A DNA stretch of 64,000 nucleotides from Tetrapyrgos nigripes (Eukaryota > Basidiomycota > Agaricomycetes > Agaricales > Campanellaceae): assembly GCA_013368315.1 (NCBI GenBank), contig JAACJM010000015.1:868001-932000 (forward strand). Direction: 5' to 3'. The notes under the pieces were generated by a model, which was not told the origin of the DNA, did not search any database, and saw nothing but the letters and a program-made list of their open reading frames with translations. Made by a program: the position numbers and the translations under genes. Shown here in pieces: positions 47,133-60,550 of this stretch. How positions within the stretch are numbered: position 1 is the stretch's first letter; each line of letters begins with the position of its first letter.

Positions 47133-50100
47133 CTACCGTCCGTCAAACATATCCCTCATCAGTCCCTTTTCTACTGCATCCCAGTCTATGTTGCCTCCAC
47201 TCGCATAAATACTCTCATACGACGACATGCTGACACTGGAGAAGAAGGAACTGAGATCCCTCATGCTGTCGATTTGATGCACCGAGTTGAGGAGCGGTCG
47301 CCTCATTGGCCGCTGATTGCCCGTGAAATGGGATTCGCTGGCTGGTAAAGGACCATTTGTGGTCGATTCAGTCTGTGAAGAGGCAACTATGTGAGCACGC
47401 AGAACATGAATAAAATGAAGAACGCACCCTTGGTAGACTCCCAACTATCTCAGCAAGTTGATCCATCATAGCTTCCGGGGACCAGCCGTTCGGTCGATAG
47501 ATAGCATCAACTGTGTCTGTGATAAAGATCCATTGGTGTCTGTGAGACAAAATCAGTCGGCAATCGTCAAGTGTCATGTTGGCGGCATTACGCACATTTG
47601 GAATTCCTCAGTCTGAAGCGTCAGGAGCAGGTCCAAGCATTTACTCGCGGCCAAGACGAGGGGAAGATCTTCCGACCCATCTGATGGCATGCTAATCATC
47701 GTCTGTTCGAAAACACGATACTTTTTGGATATGAGATACTAAGAGTCAGAAAAAAAGTGTGATCAACTCACCAACTCCGTCAAGACTACAGGCCAGAAAC
47801 TGGTCAAATTGTGTGGAGACAATCGGCAAAGGAGAACTCTGATACACAGGTAAACCTCGCTCTGTACGATTGGCGCTGTGACATTTCGCAGGACATCTAC
47901 AAGCTTTTCTTGGATAGAGGGCAACTGCGTGAGATAATGATTCTTGTCTCCGGCAAGTAGCACGAAAGATAGTCGTCGCAAGTTTTGGGATCTGAGCAAC
48001 ATTTCATATTCACGATTGGTAAAGATGTTTGCTGAAGGTGCTGTCGATATTTTGTCTGCAAAATCAAAATTGATTAACAGGTCGAATAAGCTGAAGATTA
48101 TACATACTCAGAAGTTCAGGGAACGAAGTCTTGTCGGTGTCAAACAAGGCTTTAAAGATAGGTTTCCACACTTCGGCCGTATCCGGAGTACTGCTAAACA
48201 GTTTGGCATCATTGAGGAGGTCTGAAACTGGTGAACGCCATGCTTTGAATGATGATGGTATACGAGCCATTTCCTGAACAATGGATACGATAACGGAGTC
48301 TACTTCCAGTGGTCTGCACAAAGGTCAGGCTCTATTAGATGCGCTCTCAATATCCACTTACTTAGGTCGTCCTTTCAATGAAGGGCTCACTATGTAGTAA
48401 ACGATATTTGTGCACACGCTCGTGACTTTGTCGGTGTCCATCAAGAATCGTCTCAAGTTCGGTAAGGCTGTCGAGGAGATGAAGTCATTTATCTGTTCCA
48501 AGTTTCAGCACGAAATATCGTAGTCAGACACTCAATGTTCCTACCTGGGTGACGAGTTCATTTGGTGGGTCCTGTTTGAGGATTTGGCGAGGTTACAGCA
48601 CTTGTCTTCTCATCTACCTTTTCTCCACGAGGAATTGGAGACTCCCTGCCGTTTGTCGTCAGAGTATCCTTGGTAGTACGACGTATCCATCCTCCAGCGT
48701 CGTATGAGCGACCAACGAAAGCTACACATGAATCCAAGAGTTTGCCATATATTTCCTGTAAGTTGTGGGACCTCTTCAATCAAACAAAACCTTCACAATG
48801 ACAGTGTAACTTACTTGGAGATCCTTCCGTATTCGTCTATCTTCCATGGCAGTGGTCTGTGTGATTTTCTCTGCAAGTGCAGAGACGCAACTTGAGAAAT
48901 GTCAGCATTTTACGATAATGCAACGGAGCAACGACGAATTACCGAAGAGTAGGGAAAGTCTGAGGTTTCATATCCCGAGTATTGCCCGTAACTTCTTTCG
49001 TTAGTTGAAGGAATCGGCTCCATACTTGGATCGCAAGGGGGCCCTCCAAGCGTTGGAGGTATCGTTCAAGATATCGGAACAAAATGGCATCCGTCCTAAT
49101 GCAACAACCATTAGCAATGAATAAGGAAGAAAGAAACTAGCAACACACAGGTCAGGGTTTACCGTCTGCTTCTTTGCTCTTTCAGAAGGAGGAGATATTC
49201 GCACAGAGATACTTTCGCAGATCATGTGGACTGCATTCTGAGCATTGGCGATTAAGACATCGATTAGCTCGAAGGGAGCATCCGTAGAGACTTCAAATTC
49301 CTGCGGAAATAACCCATCAGAAAGAAGACAAATAAGTATACAATAATGAAATGCACGCACAGAAATGTCCCTATTCCAGCAGTCGACGATACACTCAAAG
49401 ACCTCTGCAGATTGGACTCGGAACAGATGCTCGAGGACTCGACGACATCGGGTTCTTGAACGGTTGTAAATGAGTGCTAAAGATTCGTCTTTCGACGAGG
49501 TCGTCTCAGATTCCGCCCATGATAAAGTACCCCAAATCAGATACAGCACACGAACACCCTCGGTTAATGCACGGTATGCAGGTGACCGAGCCTAGAACAA
49601 ACCATCAGAAACTTGAATTCTGGTGGGAAAAGTCAACATACCGCAAGCTGATCGTCATTGTTCTGCTGAGCACTGTCGGAACTGAAGACGTTCGACATGA
49701 TACCAAGAATAGAGCTCCCCTCTGGAGATTTTTCGTGGATACTCGCATCTTCGTCTGGGCCGCGGTCTTCCGAAGAGGTATACGCCAGACTCAACAGAAT
49801 CAACCGCTCGAGAGCATTGAGTAACATGATAAATTCTGCATCCGTAGCCGTCGAAGAGGCGTCGTCGTCAAACTCGTGGCCCTTGGTTGACGCTTTTTTC
49901 ACATCTTTTAACGACAACAACAGCTGTCGGCCGATGCAATCGTTCAGAGGTCCCACAACAGTCTGAAGCATGGGCTGGAATTGCGGGACGGTCATCAATA
50001 CAAAGTCAAGCCAATGTTGCAGGATCGAGCGGTTTGACGGAGTGGCTATGCCATCAAGGAGGGTTTGGGTGAGTAAGGATTGACAGAGTATGATCGCCCT

Positions 50101-53100
50101 GCAGCATCCAGATTCTCTGAAGAACCTTCAATGGTTGGGCTAGTGAATCTCGATGGTCCAGGCGATGACCGTGTTTCAGCAACTATCGAAGCAGACAAGA
50201 CGGAATGCAGAAGGTGCAGTAGCTTGTTTTGCAGGTTGAGCCTTCCCGTGTGGACGCAGAAGTACAGCTTTCTAATGACCACGGCCTCCATAGACTCCAC
50301 AGAGATAGGGTTGATTTCCCCCCGAGAGACAACAGCCTGTAAAAGATCCACTGCCGTAGACTGAATGACAAGATTCTGGGGATGCATTGAGGGTCCCCAG
50401 GATGCTTCGGGTTCGGATTGGAGGAAACGTAGTAGCAACTCGACCAAAACATCGAGATAACTGACATCAGGGTCTGGTAACCCTGAAGCTTCAACCCTTT
50501 GAGCCAGGCTGGAGTGTTGTGAACGCTTAATGGGTGATGTTCGAGCTGTTTTCGCGAATCCTTGACCACCGAAACGAATGATGGACAGTAACATTTCCAG
50601 CAAGTGATTGGTGTAACGCTGATCCAAAGGGCGTTCATACGAGTACCCTGGCAACTCTCTTCCCTTGACCTTCATGGAAACAGCTACGCGTCGTATTGAT
50701 GGGTCCATCAGATCGAAAAGAATGGGATCTAGGACACTAATGCAACCGTGAATAAGCAAATCTCCCAAGGAAGGGTTTGTTGACGTACCGAATGTACGAC
50801 TTCAGACTACACCTCATCCAAGTTTCACCTATTCGACGAAGGTTGGGATCATCGTTCTTGAGCGTGTCCAAGACAATCATCATAGGAACTTTGAACCGGA
50901 AGCCAGGGAGTAGATTGTCCTCTGAACCACACATGACGACAATCAGATCATTGAAATAAACAGACAGACAATTCACGACGTACCCGTCAGTCTCCAAAGC
51001 ACACCAAAGGCCTCATAAGCTTCTTGTATATTTCTCGACTCCGGCGACGTCAAAGTCTGCGCCAATATTGATTCCACATGTGGTCTCGGTGTGGAAGCTT
51101 CCAGAGACCATATCAAATTGACCACCCGAACGTGATACACAGCGCAGTCCGTAAGCAAGTACTTCAACAGTTTATGTATCATTTTGGACATTATTGCGCG
51201 GTCGTCAATGATCACATTGGGTTTGAGATTCTTGTTTTGACGAAGAGAGATAATGAGAGAGATTACTCGATCGACGATGGTGAAGTTGGTAGACTAAGAC
51301 AAAGGACAATAATCAGCGAGAATTAAGAACCCGACCGCATGTACATACCTCTTGCCTCAAGCTTTCAAGCACAGCTGAGAGCCAAGTTTTAGGATCCCAG
51401 ATAAACGTCATGGTCGAATCCAGTCGTGAAACAAGTTTATCAATCAAACCGAGGCATCTGGAGAAGTTTTGTCTCCGCAGAGAGACATTATCTGCACTCT
51501 TGCAGAGACCCTGAGCAAAGACCATGCAGAAGTTTGTGAGCCCCTCAAACACAGACCCGAAGGGAACAGCGAAAGAACCAGACGGTGGAGTCGCCTCGAC
51601 GATCGGCCGAATTCCGTAGAATGTACACGCGAAGATGTAAGGACGTTGGGTTGTAATTGCCTCGTGCATTTCACTGGTCAGTTCCGGACGCTGTAGAAGG
51701 GCGATATGCGGGATTTGTGCAAGCATCGCTTCGAGGAGGAGCAAGCTCTCTTGCATGGAGAGATAAGAGGCTTTGGCGCTGTCATTCTTGACTTGTATCT
51801 GCAAGAGAACATCACTATGGCACCTCAAGTATTCGCATATCAGAACTCACGTCTAGAAGATCAACAATTGCGGAGAAAATTAGAGGAAGGTGAATAGTTT
51901 GGATCTCCTCGTCTTGGGAGAAGGTCTTTAGGATGAAAAGGACCATATCAAGGGCCTGTCCGAAACAGAGTCAGAGTCAGTAGGCGAAGGAGACCACAAG
52001 CAACCAGAACATACCTCGAAATGCTGTCCATCCCCAGTAATCTCCTCAAACATCGCCGAAAGAAGCTGCTTCCAAATAATCTGAGGTTCCACTGCTTCGT
52101 ACAACGTACTAGCTGTCATCGTAACGTCGTCATTCCCCTCTGACGACGCTTCATTTAAAAGTTTGAGAGCCTTAAAAGCATCGAAAACGAGTACTTCTGA
52201 CAGAGCACTGCCGATTTCCCACTTGTCCAGCAGAGAAATGAAAATTTTGAATGGTCGAGACTCTGAATATTCTCCTGATGGCGAAAACATGTCTTCCTGA
52301 ATAACAATGATCTTCATTAGATGTGCATATGCGCATAGGAGGACGAACACATTACCTTTAAAGTAGCCCTCAGCAATTCCAGTGCATTTGTCTTCAAATA
52401 CTCAATCTGCTTCTCATTCTTTTCATCTGGTCCTAGCAGCCACGAATAGAGCCTCCTGTTCAGTGACAAATCACGTCGTAACACTACGCTAATGGCAGCA
52501 CGCATGAGTATGGTGCGATCATCAGGCTGAGCACGATGTATTGCAGCGCTATCCATCCTCATAGACTGAAGCAACAAATCCAACGCTCCTCGACGAACAA
52601 GAAGATTGTCATCTTCAAGGGCAGCAGAGAATGCGCGAATCATTAGACCGATGTCACTCCCAACTATTGAGGTTATGTCTGGTGGAAACGACTTTAAACG
52701 TATGTGCAGTCACCTAACGACGCGACGCACCTTCAATCCCGTTCAAATTCGGTAATCTCCTCGACAAGAAATTGAGGGCCGTCCCACGAGCAGATGGTGT
52801 TGTCAACATGACCAGCCAAATGTTCTGGAAGAAGAACGAGGGAGAAACCGTCCCAGAAAGTCGATCCAGTAGACTGAGAACCTGTGACGAGGCCACTTTA
52901 ACCTTGATATTTCGGCATAATCCACGTTGCCCTCACCTTCTCGAAGAATTCTCCAGTCTCTTCTTCCAACCCAGGTAGCAACGCCAGGATGAATGACTTC
53001 ATGACAGGTCGGAGGCTAGCTTGAAGAGGTAGATAATGTGTGTCGTATAGGTTTAGTAAAGTCGGCTGTAATTCCAAAGAGACATTCAGAAACCCTGTAG

Positions 53101-53748
53101 ATAGCGATAGGCAGGACACGCACCTTGACCGACGTCGCAGCATATTCAAAGAATGGAAACAATCCCGATGACCACACAGGCAAATCGCGCTTCAAACCCT
53201 CGGACTGTTATGTTTAAGATGAGCGACTTGACACGTATGTTGAGTTCGGTAGACAAGCGTACCCCAAGGACAGCAAGGATATGAGCATACACGTCCAACG
53301 CTCGTTGGTGTACTCCTGTAGGCAACGCGGGGTTCAGACATTGAGAAAGCCGTTTCGCAACAATTAGCTTCTTCGGTATTTCCTTGAATTGCATATAAGA
53401 TTGGAACGTCTAAAGAACTCGAATATTTCAGAATTAGAATGACGAGAAAGATAGATGTGCCAAGTACCTTGAGCAGTTGCTTCAAGAAAGCTATACAATC
53501 CGCCCATTCGTGTACATTATCGAAGGAGGTCAGGCATTTTTCGACTTGCTGAGCGTATTTTTTGTACTTTGGATCGGAAGCATAAGCCTGCTGCGCCGCT
53601 GCTGTTCTCGTGGAAGCCAGCTTGAATGATGTGGAAAGAAGGGAAGACAAGTGATGGAGGGATACTGACCACGTTCAGACATTCGCTTGTTAGGGATCCA
53701 CGACGCGGGCCTGTCAGACTTCGACTTCTCGACTGTGGTTGACGACAT
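47133..53748 (-). CDS. DOP1: Dopey-family protein Dop1
   Basis: Dop1 is a very large peripheral protein of the Golgi/endosome system that works with Mon2 and the flippase Neo1 in membrane trafficking. The start at 53748 gives MSSTTVEKSKSDRPASWIPN. The family N-terminal domain follows: ASDPKYKKYAQQVEKCLTSF, EWADCIAFLKQLLK, then MQFKEIPKKLIVAKRLSQCL and NPALPTGVHQRALDVYAHIL (about 53250-53600). The remainder is a long series of helical repeats with leucine-rich exons (for example DLLLQSMRMDSAAIHRAQPD near 52540). The conserved end is SYESIYASGGNIDWDAVEKG to the stop at 47133. The total is about 1,700 residues in some 25 exons. The open frame continues upstream of 53748 without an ATG; it is a hydrophobic stretch that is probably not translated. 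Confidence 0.92.
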
Positions 53749-53946
53749 CAGTTCTTCCTTTCGGCGGCTGTTCAAGGCATGGACAGAGTCAGAGTCATCA
53801 ATTTGTTTTCCGACAATGGCTGCGCTTTCCGCTGTCAGTACGTGTCTCTTGAGCGCATTACGATAATAATAAATGCAGACTGCTACGATAATTACAGACG
53901 GTATGTACACTGCAAAACTAGGTAGAACATAGGAAACTTTTGGGTA

Positions 53947-55425
53947 TCAAACATCCGCTATCATGTCCGAAACCGAATCCCCTGCTTCAGATGACGGCGG
54001 AGGAATTTGAGATATCCGCATCTTGGAAGGTGCGCGAACAGCGCTCGCACTAGGTCCCGCACCGGGCTCAGGGCCAACAGACTCTGATCTAGAAGGTGCA
54101 GCAGACACTGACAACGAGGATGCTGTCCCTGTCTTTCCCTTTCCCTTTCCCTTGGATCCTGCGGGTGCAGAAGCCGACATGGCAGAGTTCAGTTTTGGAA
54201 TTGACACCCCAGAGTCTGCGATTGCTTTCCGCATTTCTTGATTCATCTTCATGTCGGACGCAAACTGCGACTGCTTCTCGCCAACCCAAGCACGGGTGAA
54301 CCACCGGCCACCTGCTATTCCGCGTATTTCTCGCAGCGCAACACGCCATTGCCGAACTTTGTGTCCGCCACGGTCTAAGGGAATGGTTGGAGCAAAGCCA
54401 GAGCTGACTTTGGGAGGCGGAAGGACAGGGAAGGGCTTCGTTGGGAGAGGATATACGGGTATAGGAGTGCCTTCTAGATTGATCTCTTCTTGAACTGGAG
54501 CAGGAATGGCTGGTGGTGGTAATGGAAGCGATATCCCGGGCTCTGGCGAATGAGAGGCAAGGGAAGCCTCCTCGACAGGGTTGATAGCAGGAGAGGATGC
54601 TACTGTAGCCGGAATTGCTGCATGTAAAGTCAGACGGCTGCGGCATTGTAGTCAACTGAGCCATACCTTCGCTGAGCACATCAGGATCTTCACGTTCTAG
54701 ATGATCTGGAGGAAGTGGCCATGGTGCCGAATCCGAAGCAACCTTAGTAGGCACCAGCTTCACTTTAAGTCTGTAGAAAAGCAAATCAGTTGGCTAGAAC
54801 AAAGTAATAGCAGATGCGTGGCGCACTTGCGAACGGGAGGCTTCTCCGTCTCCTTGTCTTTCTTCTCCTTCGGCGTCGCAGCTTTCTTCTGTTTCTTTTT
54901 GGGTGGCGGCCTAGAGTATGTCGGTAGTTCCTCCTCTTGATAACCCCCATCGCCGGGGGCGCCAAGAGAGCCGGCATCAAATAAAAGCATAGTGGGCGAC
55001 AAATTAGGTGCAGTACCAGCTGCAGGCTGTTGCTGGACCTTTTCCCGTAATCTGCCCTCTTCGGGGGGTCGCTTGTTTTTGCGTTTCTTCGCAGTGACGG
55101 TAGAGCCTTTATTGGTAGCCGACTTCTTTTTGGGCGATGATGAGGAGCCAAGCTCTGCACTCTTCTTCGAACTTGAAGGTAAGTGAGATGGATCGTCGTC
55201 GTCTATGAGCTGGTCTTCTTGGTCGTCGTCTTCATCGTCGCCGTCATCGTCATTTCCCTTTTTCTGCTGCGAGGATGACGCAGCAGGCGAAGCGGTTTTG
55301 GACTTGTCCTTGACCACCAACCTGACACGAATAGGATTTTTTGGCTGAGGAGCAGTAGGAGGAGGGGATTCTTCTTCACGAAGAGTAGAAATTTGGGGAG
55401 CATCCATGTCCATGTCGTCGTCCAT
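53947..55425 (-). CDS. Disordered, acidic/basic nuclear-type protein (unknown; chromatin factor possible)
   Basis: The start at 55425 (MDDDMDMDAPQISTLREEES) is preferred over an earlier ATG, because the acidic leader looks like a natural N-terminus. An acidic run (DDDGDDEDDDQEDQLIDDDD) is followed by Lys-rich nuclear-localisation-like clusters (SPKKKS, KKRKNK, PPPKKKQKKAATPKEKKDK). An intron at about 54773-54828 leads to KVKLVPTKVASDSAPWPLPP. A second, near 54620-54670, leads to a Pro-rich exon. The only folded-looking part is GGHKVRQWRVALREIRGIAG then GRWFTRAWVGEKQSQFAS (about 54250-54370). A Lys-Gly run (GSKGKGKGKTG) and a Ser/Pro tail end at 53947. The Trp-rich module recalls small INO80-complex subunits such as Ies4, but I cannot confirm this. 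Confidence 0.72.
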
Positions 55426-55706
55426 GGTGCTGGGAAGATGGTGGTTCAAATTGTGAGAAGCGTTGTAAGACACCCATGGACTGGCCCTAAACTTGCTTGT
55501 ACTGCCTCCGCTAGGCATTCTATCGTCCCGCAGAAAATGGTTTTGGAGTTCCAAACCCCCACTGCGAGTGCAATCTCTTATATACATGTACAGCCGAGTA
55601 ACAAACATTCATGACGAAGGAATATTTCCATTTATCAAGACAAAACCAGTCCAAAGAAGTTTAGATGAGATCCACATGATAAGCCCTTCTCGCCCACAAG
55701 CCTCTT

Positions 55707-56233
55707 CTACGAGATTCGTCGCGACTGATTCTCGTAACCTTCCCATTTCTCTAGACCATCATTGATATCAAGCATCCGAGTACCATAGAACATATGAGCC
55801 GTGGGCTTCAAGGCGTCCCAATCCTTGATCTTCCCATCCTCGTCTCGCTCAAGTTGACCGCCCCATACACTCCACTTCCCACCGGCCTTCGAGTTACATG
55901 ATGCCGCGGTAGCCCCGCACGTCTTGCAACGATAACGCGTCTTCCATGGTTTTCCTGCAACCTGATACGTGTCCGTCACGTCCTCAATAGGCTTAACGGA
56001 AGTCCATTTGAATGATGAAGCTGGGAAATGTATGGTATGGATGAATGCAGAGGCTGCGCACATCACAAATACAGTGAGATGCAAATGAACGGATTTAAAG
56101 GCGAATACGTACCGTTCAGCCTCTGACACAGGGTGCAATGACAGTAGGCGCTGAGAAGAGGGTTGCCTGTGACCTCGTATGACACAGTACCGCAGAAGCA
56201 AGAGCCTTTATGAGCAGTATCTGATGGGGGCAT
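55707..56233 (-). CDS. GFA / CENP-V domain zinc protein
   Basis: This is a small protein of about 150 residues in two exons. MPPSDTAHKGSCFCGTVSYE, then SAYCHCTLCQRLNG, spans a GTACGT intron (donor at about 56113). It continues to AAAFIHTIHFPASSFKW and YRCKTCGATAASCNSKAGGK. The cysteine pattern (CxC..CHCxxC..CxxC) is the zinc-binding set of the GFA fold. That fold was named for glutathione-dependent formaldehyde-activating enzyme and is also found in CENP-V. WSVWGGQLERDEDGKI and HMFYGTRMLDI complete the usual C-terminal half. Most fungal members have no proven substrate, so formaldehyde metabolism is only a possibility. The start at 56233 gives the full first Cys motif. Confidence 0.88.
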
Positions 56234-56693
56234 TTGGAGGCTAATCTGAGTCGGGAATAATGGTGGTAAGTATGAAAGAAACAGATACTGTTTTAGGGGT
56301 GAAGCTCCATATGACCAAGACCAGTTGACATTTTGAGAAAGGTTTGATTGAGTTGCCTCTTGGAGTTTCTTGATAGTGCCACGCTCGAGTAGATATATAA
56401 GGACGAAAAACTAGATTTGAGGACGAAGAAAGACGAGACCAAAACGAGACCAAAACGAGACACTGAAATGAGGCGGAGGCGGCTGAGTCAGCATGTCTGC
56501 GGGAAAATTCGCGTGTCACTACTTGCAAGTTGCGTCCACTCCACCTTAAAATTCTCCAAGTAAGCTTCCTGTTAATGGTAAAACCAATGGGCCCTCTCAT
56601 TTTCTTTCTTTCTTAGAACACTCAGGTCTCTGAGGTCTCTCCTTTATCTATTCTTGATCTACACAGTCGGTCAAGTCCTCTTATTCACCTCCA
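56234..56693. promoter_or_regulatory. Divergent upstream region, GFA protein / ATP synthase e
   Basis: 460 bp separate two outward-facing genes. It contains a repeated GAGACCAAAACGAGAC stretch (about 56436-56462, two overlapping units). No other site is recognised. Confidence 0.4.
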
Positions 56694-57096
56694 TGGTTTC
56701 GCCGACAGTCAACGTGAGTTGTCGTGCGCCCAAGTCTTACTACTGCTTCACTGTCTCTGGTGTTCTGCTTTACAGGTCACACGATACACTGCTCTCGCTG
56801 TTGGAATCTTCTACGGCTTCTACCACCGTCGGACGCTCCAGGCAGCTCATGACGCACACAAATTAGACCAAGCTGTGCATCAGAGGGAAAACTTGATTGC
56901 TGAGGCAAAGGAGGCATGGAAAAGGAAGCAGGAGCAGGCTTCTAGCAAGGATGATGGTGCGTTTGGGCTCTCACATGCAGAAGACACATACACTGACCTC
57001 ACTGTCTCTCGTTTTGTCGCTGCAGTCATCACAGACCCTGAAGACCCTCGGTTTGATTTCGAGAAGCTCATCGCAAAATGGGAAAAGGAAGCATAA
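56694..57096 (+). CDS. TIM11: Mitochondrial F1Fo ATP synthase subunit e
   Basis: Subunit e is a small membrane-stalk subunit needed for ATP synthase dimers and cristae shape. Three exons: MVSPTVN, then (intron 56715-56775) VTRYTALAVGIFYGFYHRRT followed by a long charged helix (LDQAVHQRENLIAEAKEAWK). Then an intron (GTGCGT..CTGCAG, 56956-57025) splits a Val codon into VITDPEDPRFDFEKLIAKWE. The single membrane helix carries the GxxxG dimer motif (GIFYG). About 95 residues, the family's size. The soluble helix ends with the usual FDxEKLI-type C-terminus. The stop is TAA at 57094-57096. Confidence 0.9.
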
Positions 57097-57445
57097 CAAC
57101 GTACACCTGGCCTCATAATACATACTGTACACCCAATCCCTTGCGCTCTTTCATTCATAAATTAGACTCTAAGACGGGCTGTACACACTCTCCACAGTAA
57201 TTCGAGACTGCACGTCGTTTGCACTGCAGCCTCTGGATTTGGACACCGCGTCGTAGAATTTACCTTTACTGCATTCGATGTTTACTGTCAATCAGACAAT
57301 TATAATGTTATTCGTATGCATATGCAGTTCGAGAATAAGATATAAGTACCTCGCAGTTTGCTCGCAGTGGTTGACTTCCTCAATCGTGAGAACCAACGCG
57401 TCGCGTCCGGCTGTTGTATTTTGTCAACCTCTCCTTCATTCCACC
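57097..57445. other. Spacer before the WD40 gene
   Basis: About 350 bp of 3' flank of TIM11 and promoter of the histone chaperone. No gene or clear motif. Confidence 0.4.
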
Positions 57446-59402
<1,957 letters not shown>

Positions 59403-60550
59403 AGGGTAAACTTTGTAGCGTTCTTCTGGCGTGCTAGTAACTTGTGCTTGGGCTCGTCTGTACTTTGCTTTCTGTTAGTCGTTTGTTGTCACTCAACCCT
59501 GTAAAGCTTATTTGTGCGTGCAAGGAAAGAAGCGAATTGTTCGTCAAATTGCTCTCTGTGCCCGAACGATGTGTTGGCAAAATGAACTTCAAGGTTGGAG
59601 GCATGCTACGAATCAAGCGTCGGAATCCAGAAAATCCAGCTAGACAGATACTTGGAAACACCGGCTTTAGATACGCAGATGCATGGAAATAACCACATTC
59701 TTCATCCTACTGTCTCAAGCAAAAGATGTATCGTCCCTTTCTTGGGCTCACTTCACCTGGAGGAGGAGTAGCATGCACCGCCGAGAATGACACTCATAAG
59801 GGTAGAGCTTGAAGGAGACCCTTGCTTCTGCATTCTGTTCTCAAGGGTGCCCGGACCGGGAAATCCCACACCGGGGTAGGTAGGTCCATGGCTGAAGGCC
59901 GAAATTTTTTTTCTGACCAGCCCTTGGACCCACTCTTCGGACACTCTCAGATAGCTTTCACGAGAGTCTTGACACAAAAAAAGTGTGTTGTACCTACTTA
60001 TTACTCTAGCCAAGCTTGCAGGCAGCAGGCTGCGCTGTGGTAGTTACATGGTAAATGCAGTGTACTTATATCCACTGGCAATGACCAGATATTGGTTGAA
60101 TATACTCTTAGGCAGGTGCAAAACCCAATGTGCACTCCAAGGAAAATGTGGTACATTGCTATAATCTCTCTGCAATGATGAGTACCTCAGAACACGAAGA
60201 AACAGTACGTACTCTGCTGTGGACTGAAGTAAAAATGGAGGCAAAGCTCGAGAACTGCACAGCATATTACTATATTAGGTATATTACATAATAATAGGTA
60301 GGTAGGTTGGTGGCCTGAGGCCGAAATTTTTTTTCTGACCCCTGGTCATTAATTTCTTTTTTCGGACCCCCTTGTCTGTTCTATGACTCATTTCAATACT
60401 GAAGTTGTGACTTTTTGTACAGTCAGCTGCATCATTTACATATAGACTAGGTATCTGTACTTTTATATGAGTTTGCAGAAATGAACAGTCACTGTTATGT
60501 TACTGATTTTATCCAGAGCCAGTAAGAACCCAATGCAACTGAGATCTGAC
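59403..60550. other. Intergenic region with a direct repeat
   Basis: It contains two copies of a GGTAGGTAGGT .. AGGCCGAAATTTTTTTTCTGACC module (59875-59918 and 60298-60340). No supported gene: the 59444-59692 frame has no family resemblance. Confidence 0.5.
59875..60340. repeat. Direct repeat pair of about 45 bp, 422 bp apart
   Basis: Both copies have GGTAGGTAGGT, a 7-9 bp spacer, then AGGCCGAAATTTTTTTTCTGACC. A third, degenerate TTTCTTTTTTCGGACCCCC follows the second copy at about 60354-60372. They could be the ends of a small element or independent insertions of one sequence. Confidence 0.55.

Noticed and set aside
53749..53910. Hydrophobic in-frame extension upstream of DOP1
   Set aside because: The frame opens without an ATG (GTG at its start), and Dop1 proteins have no N-terminal membrane segment; the ATG at 53748 fits.
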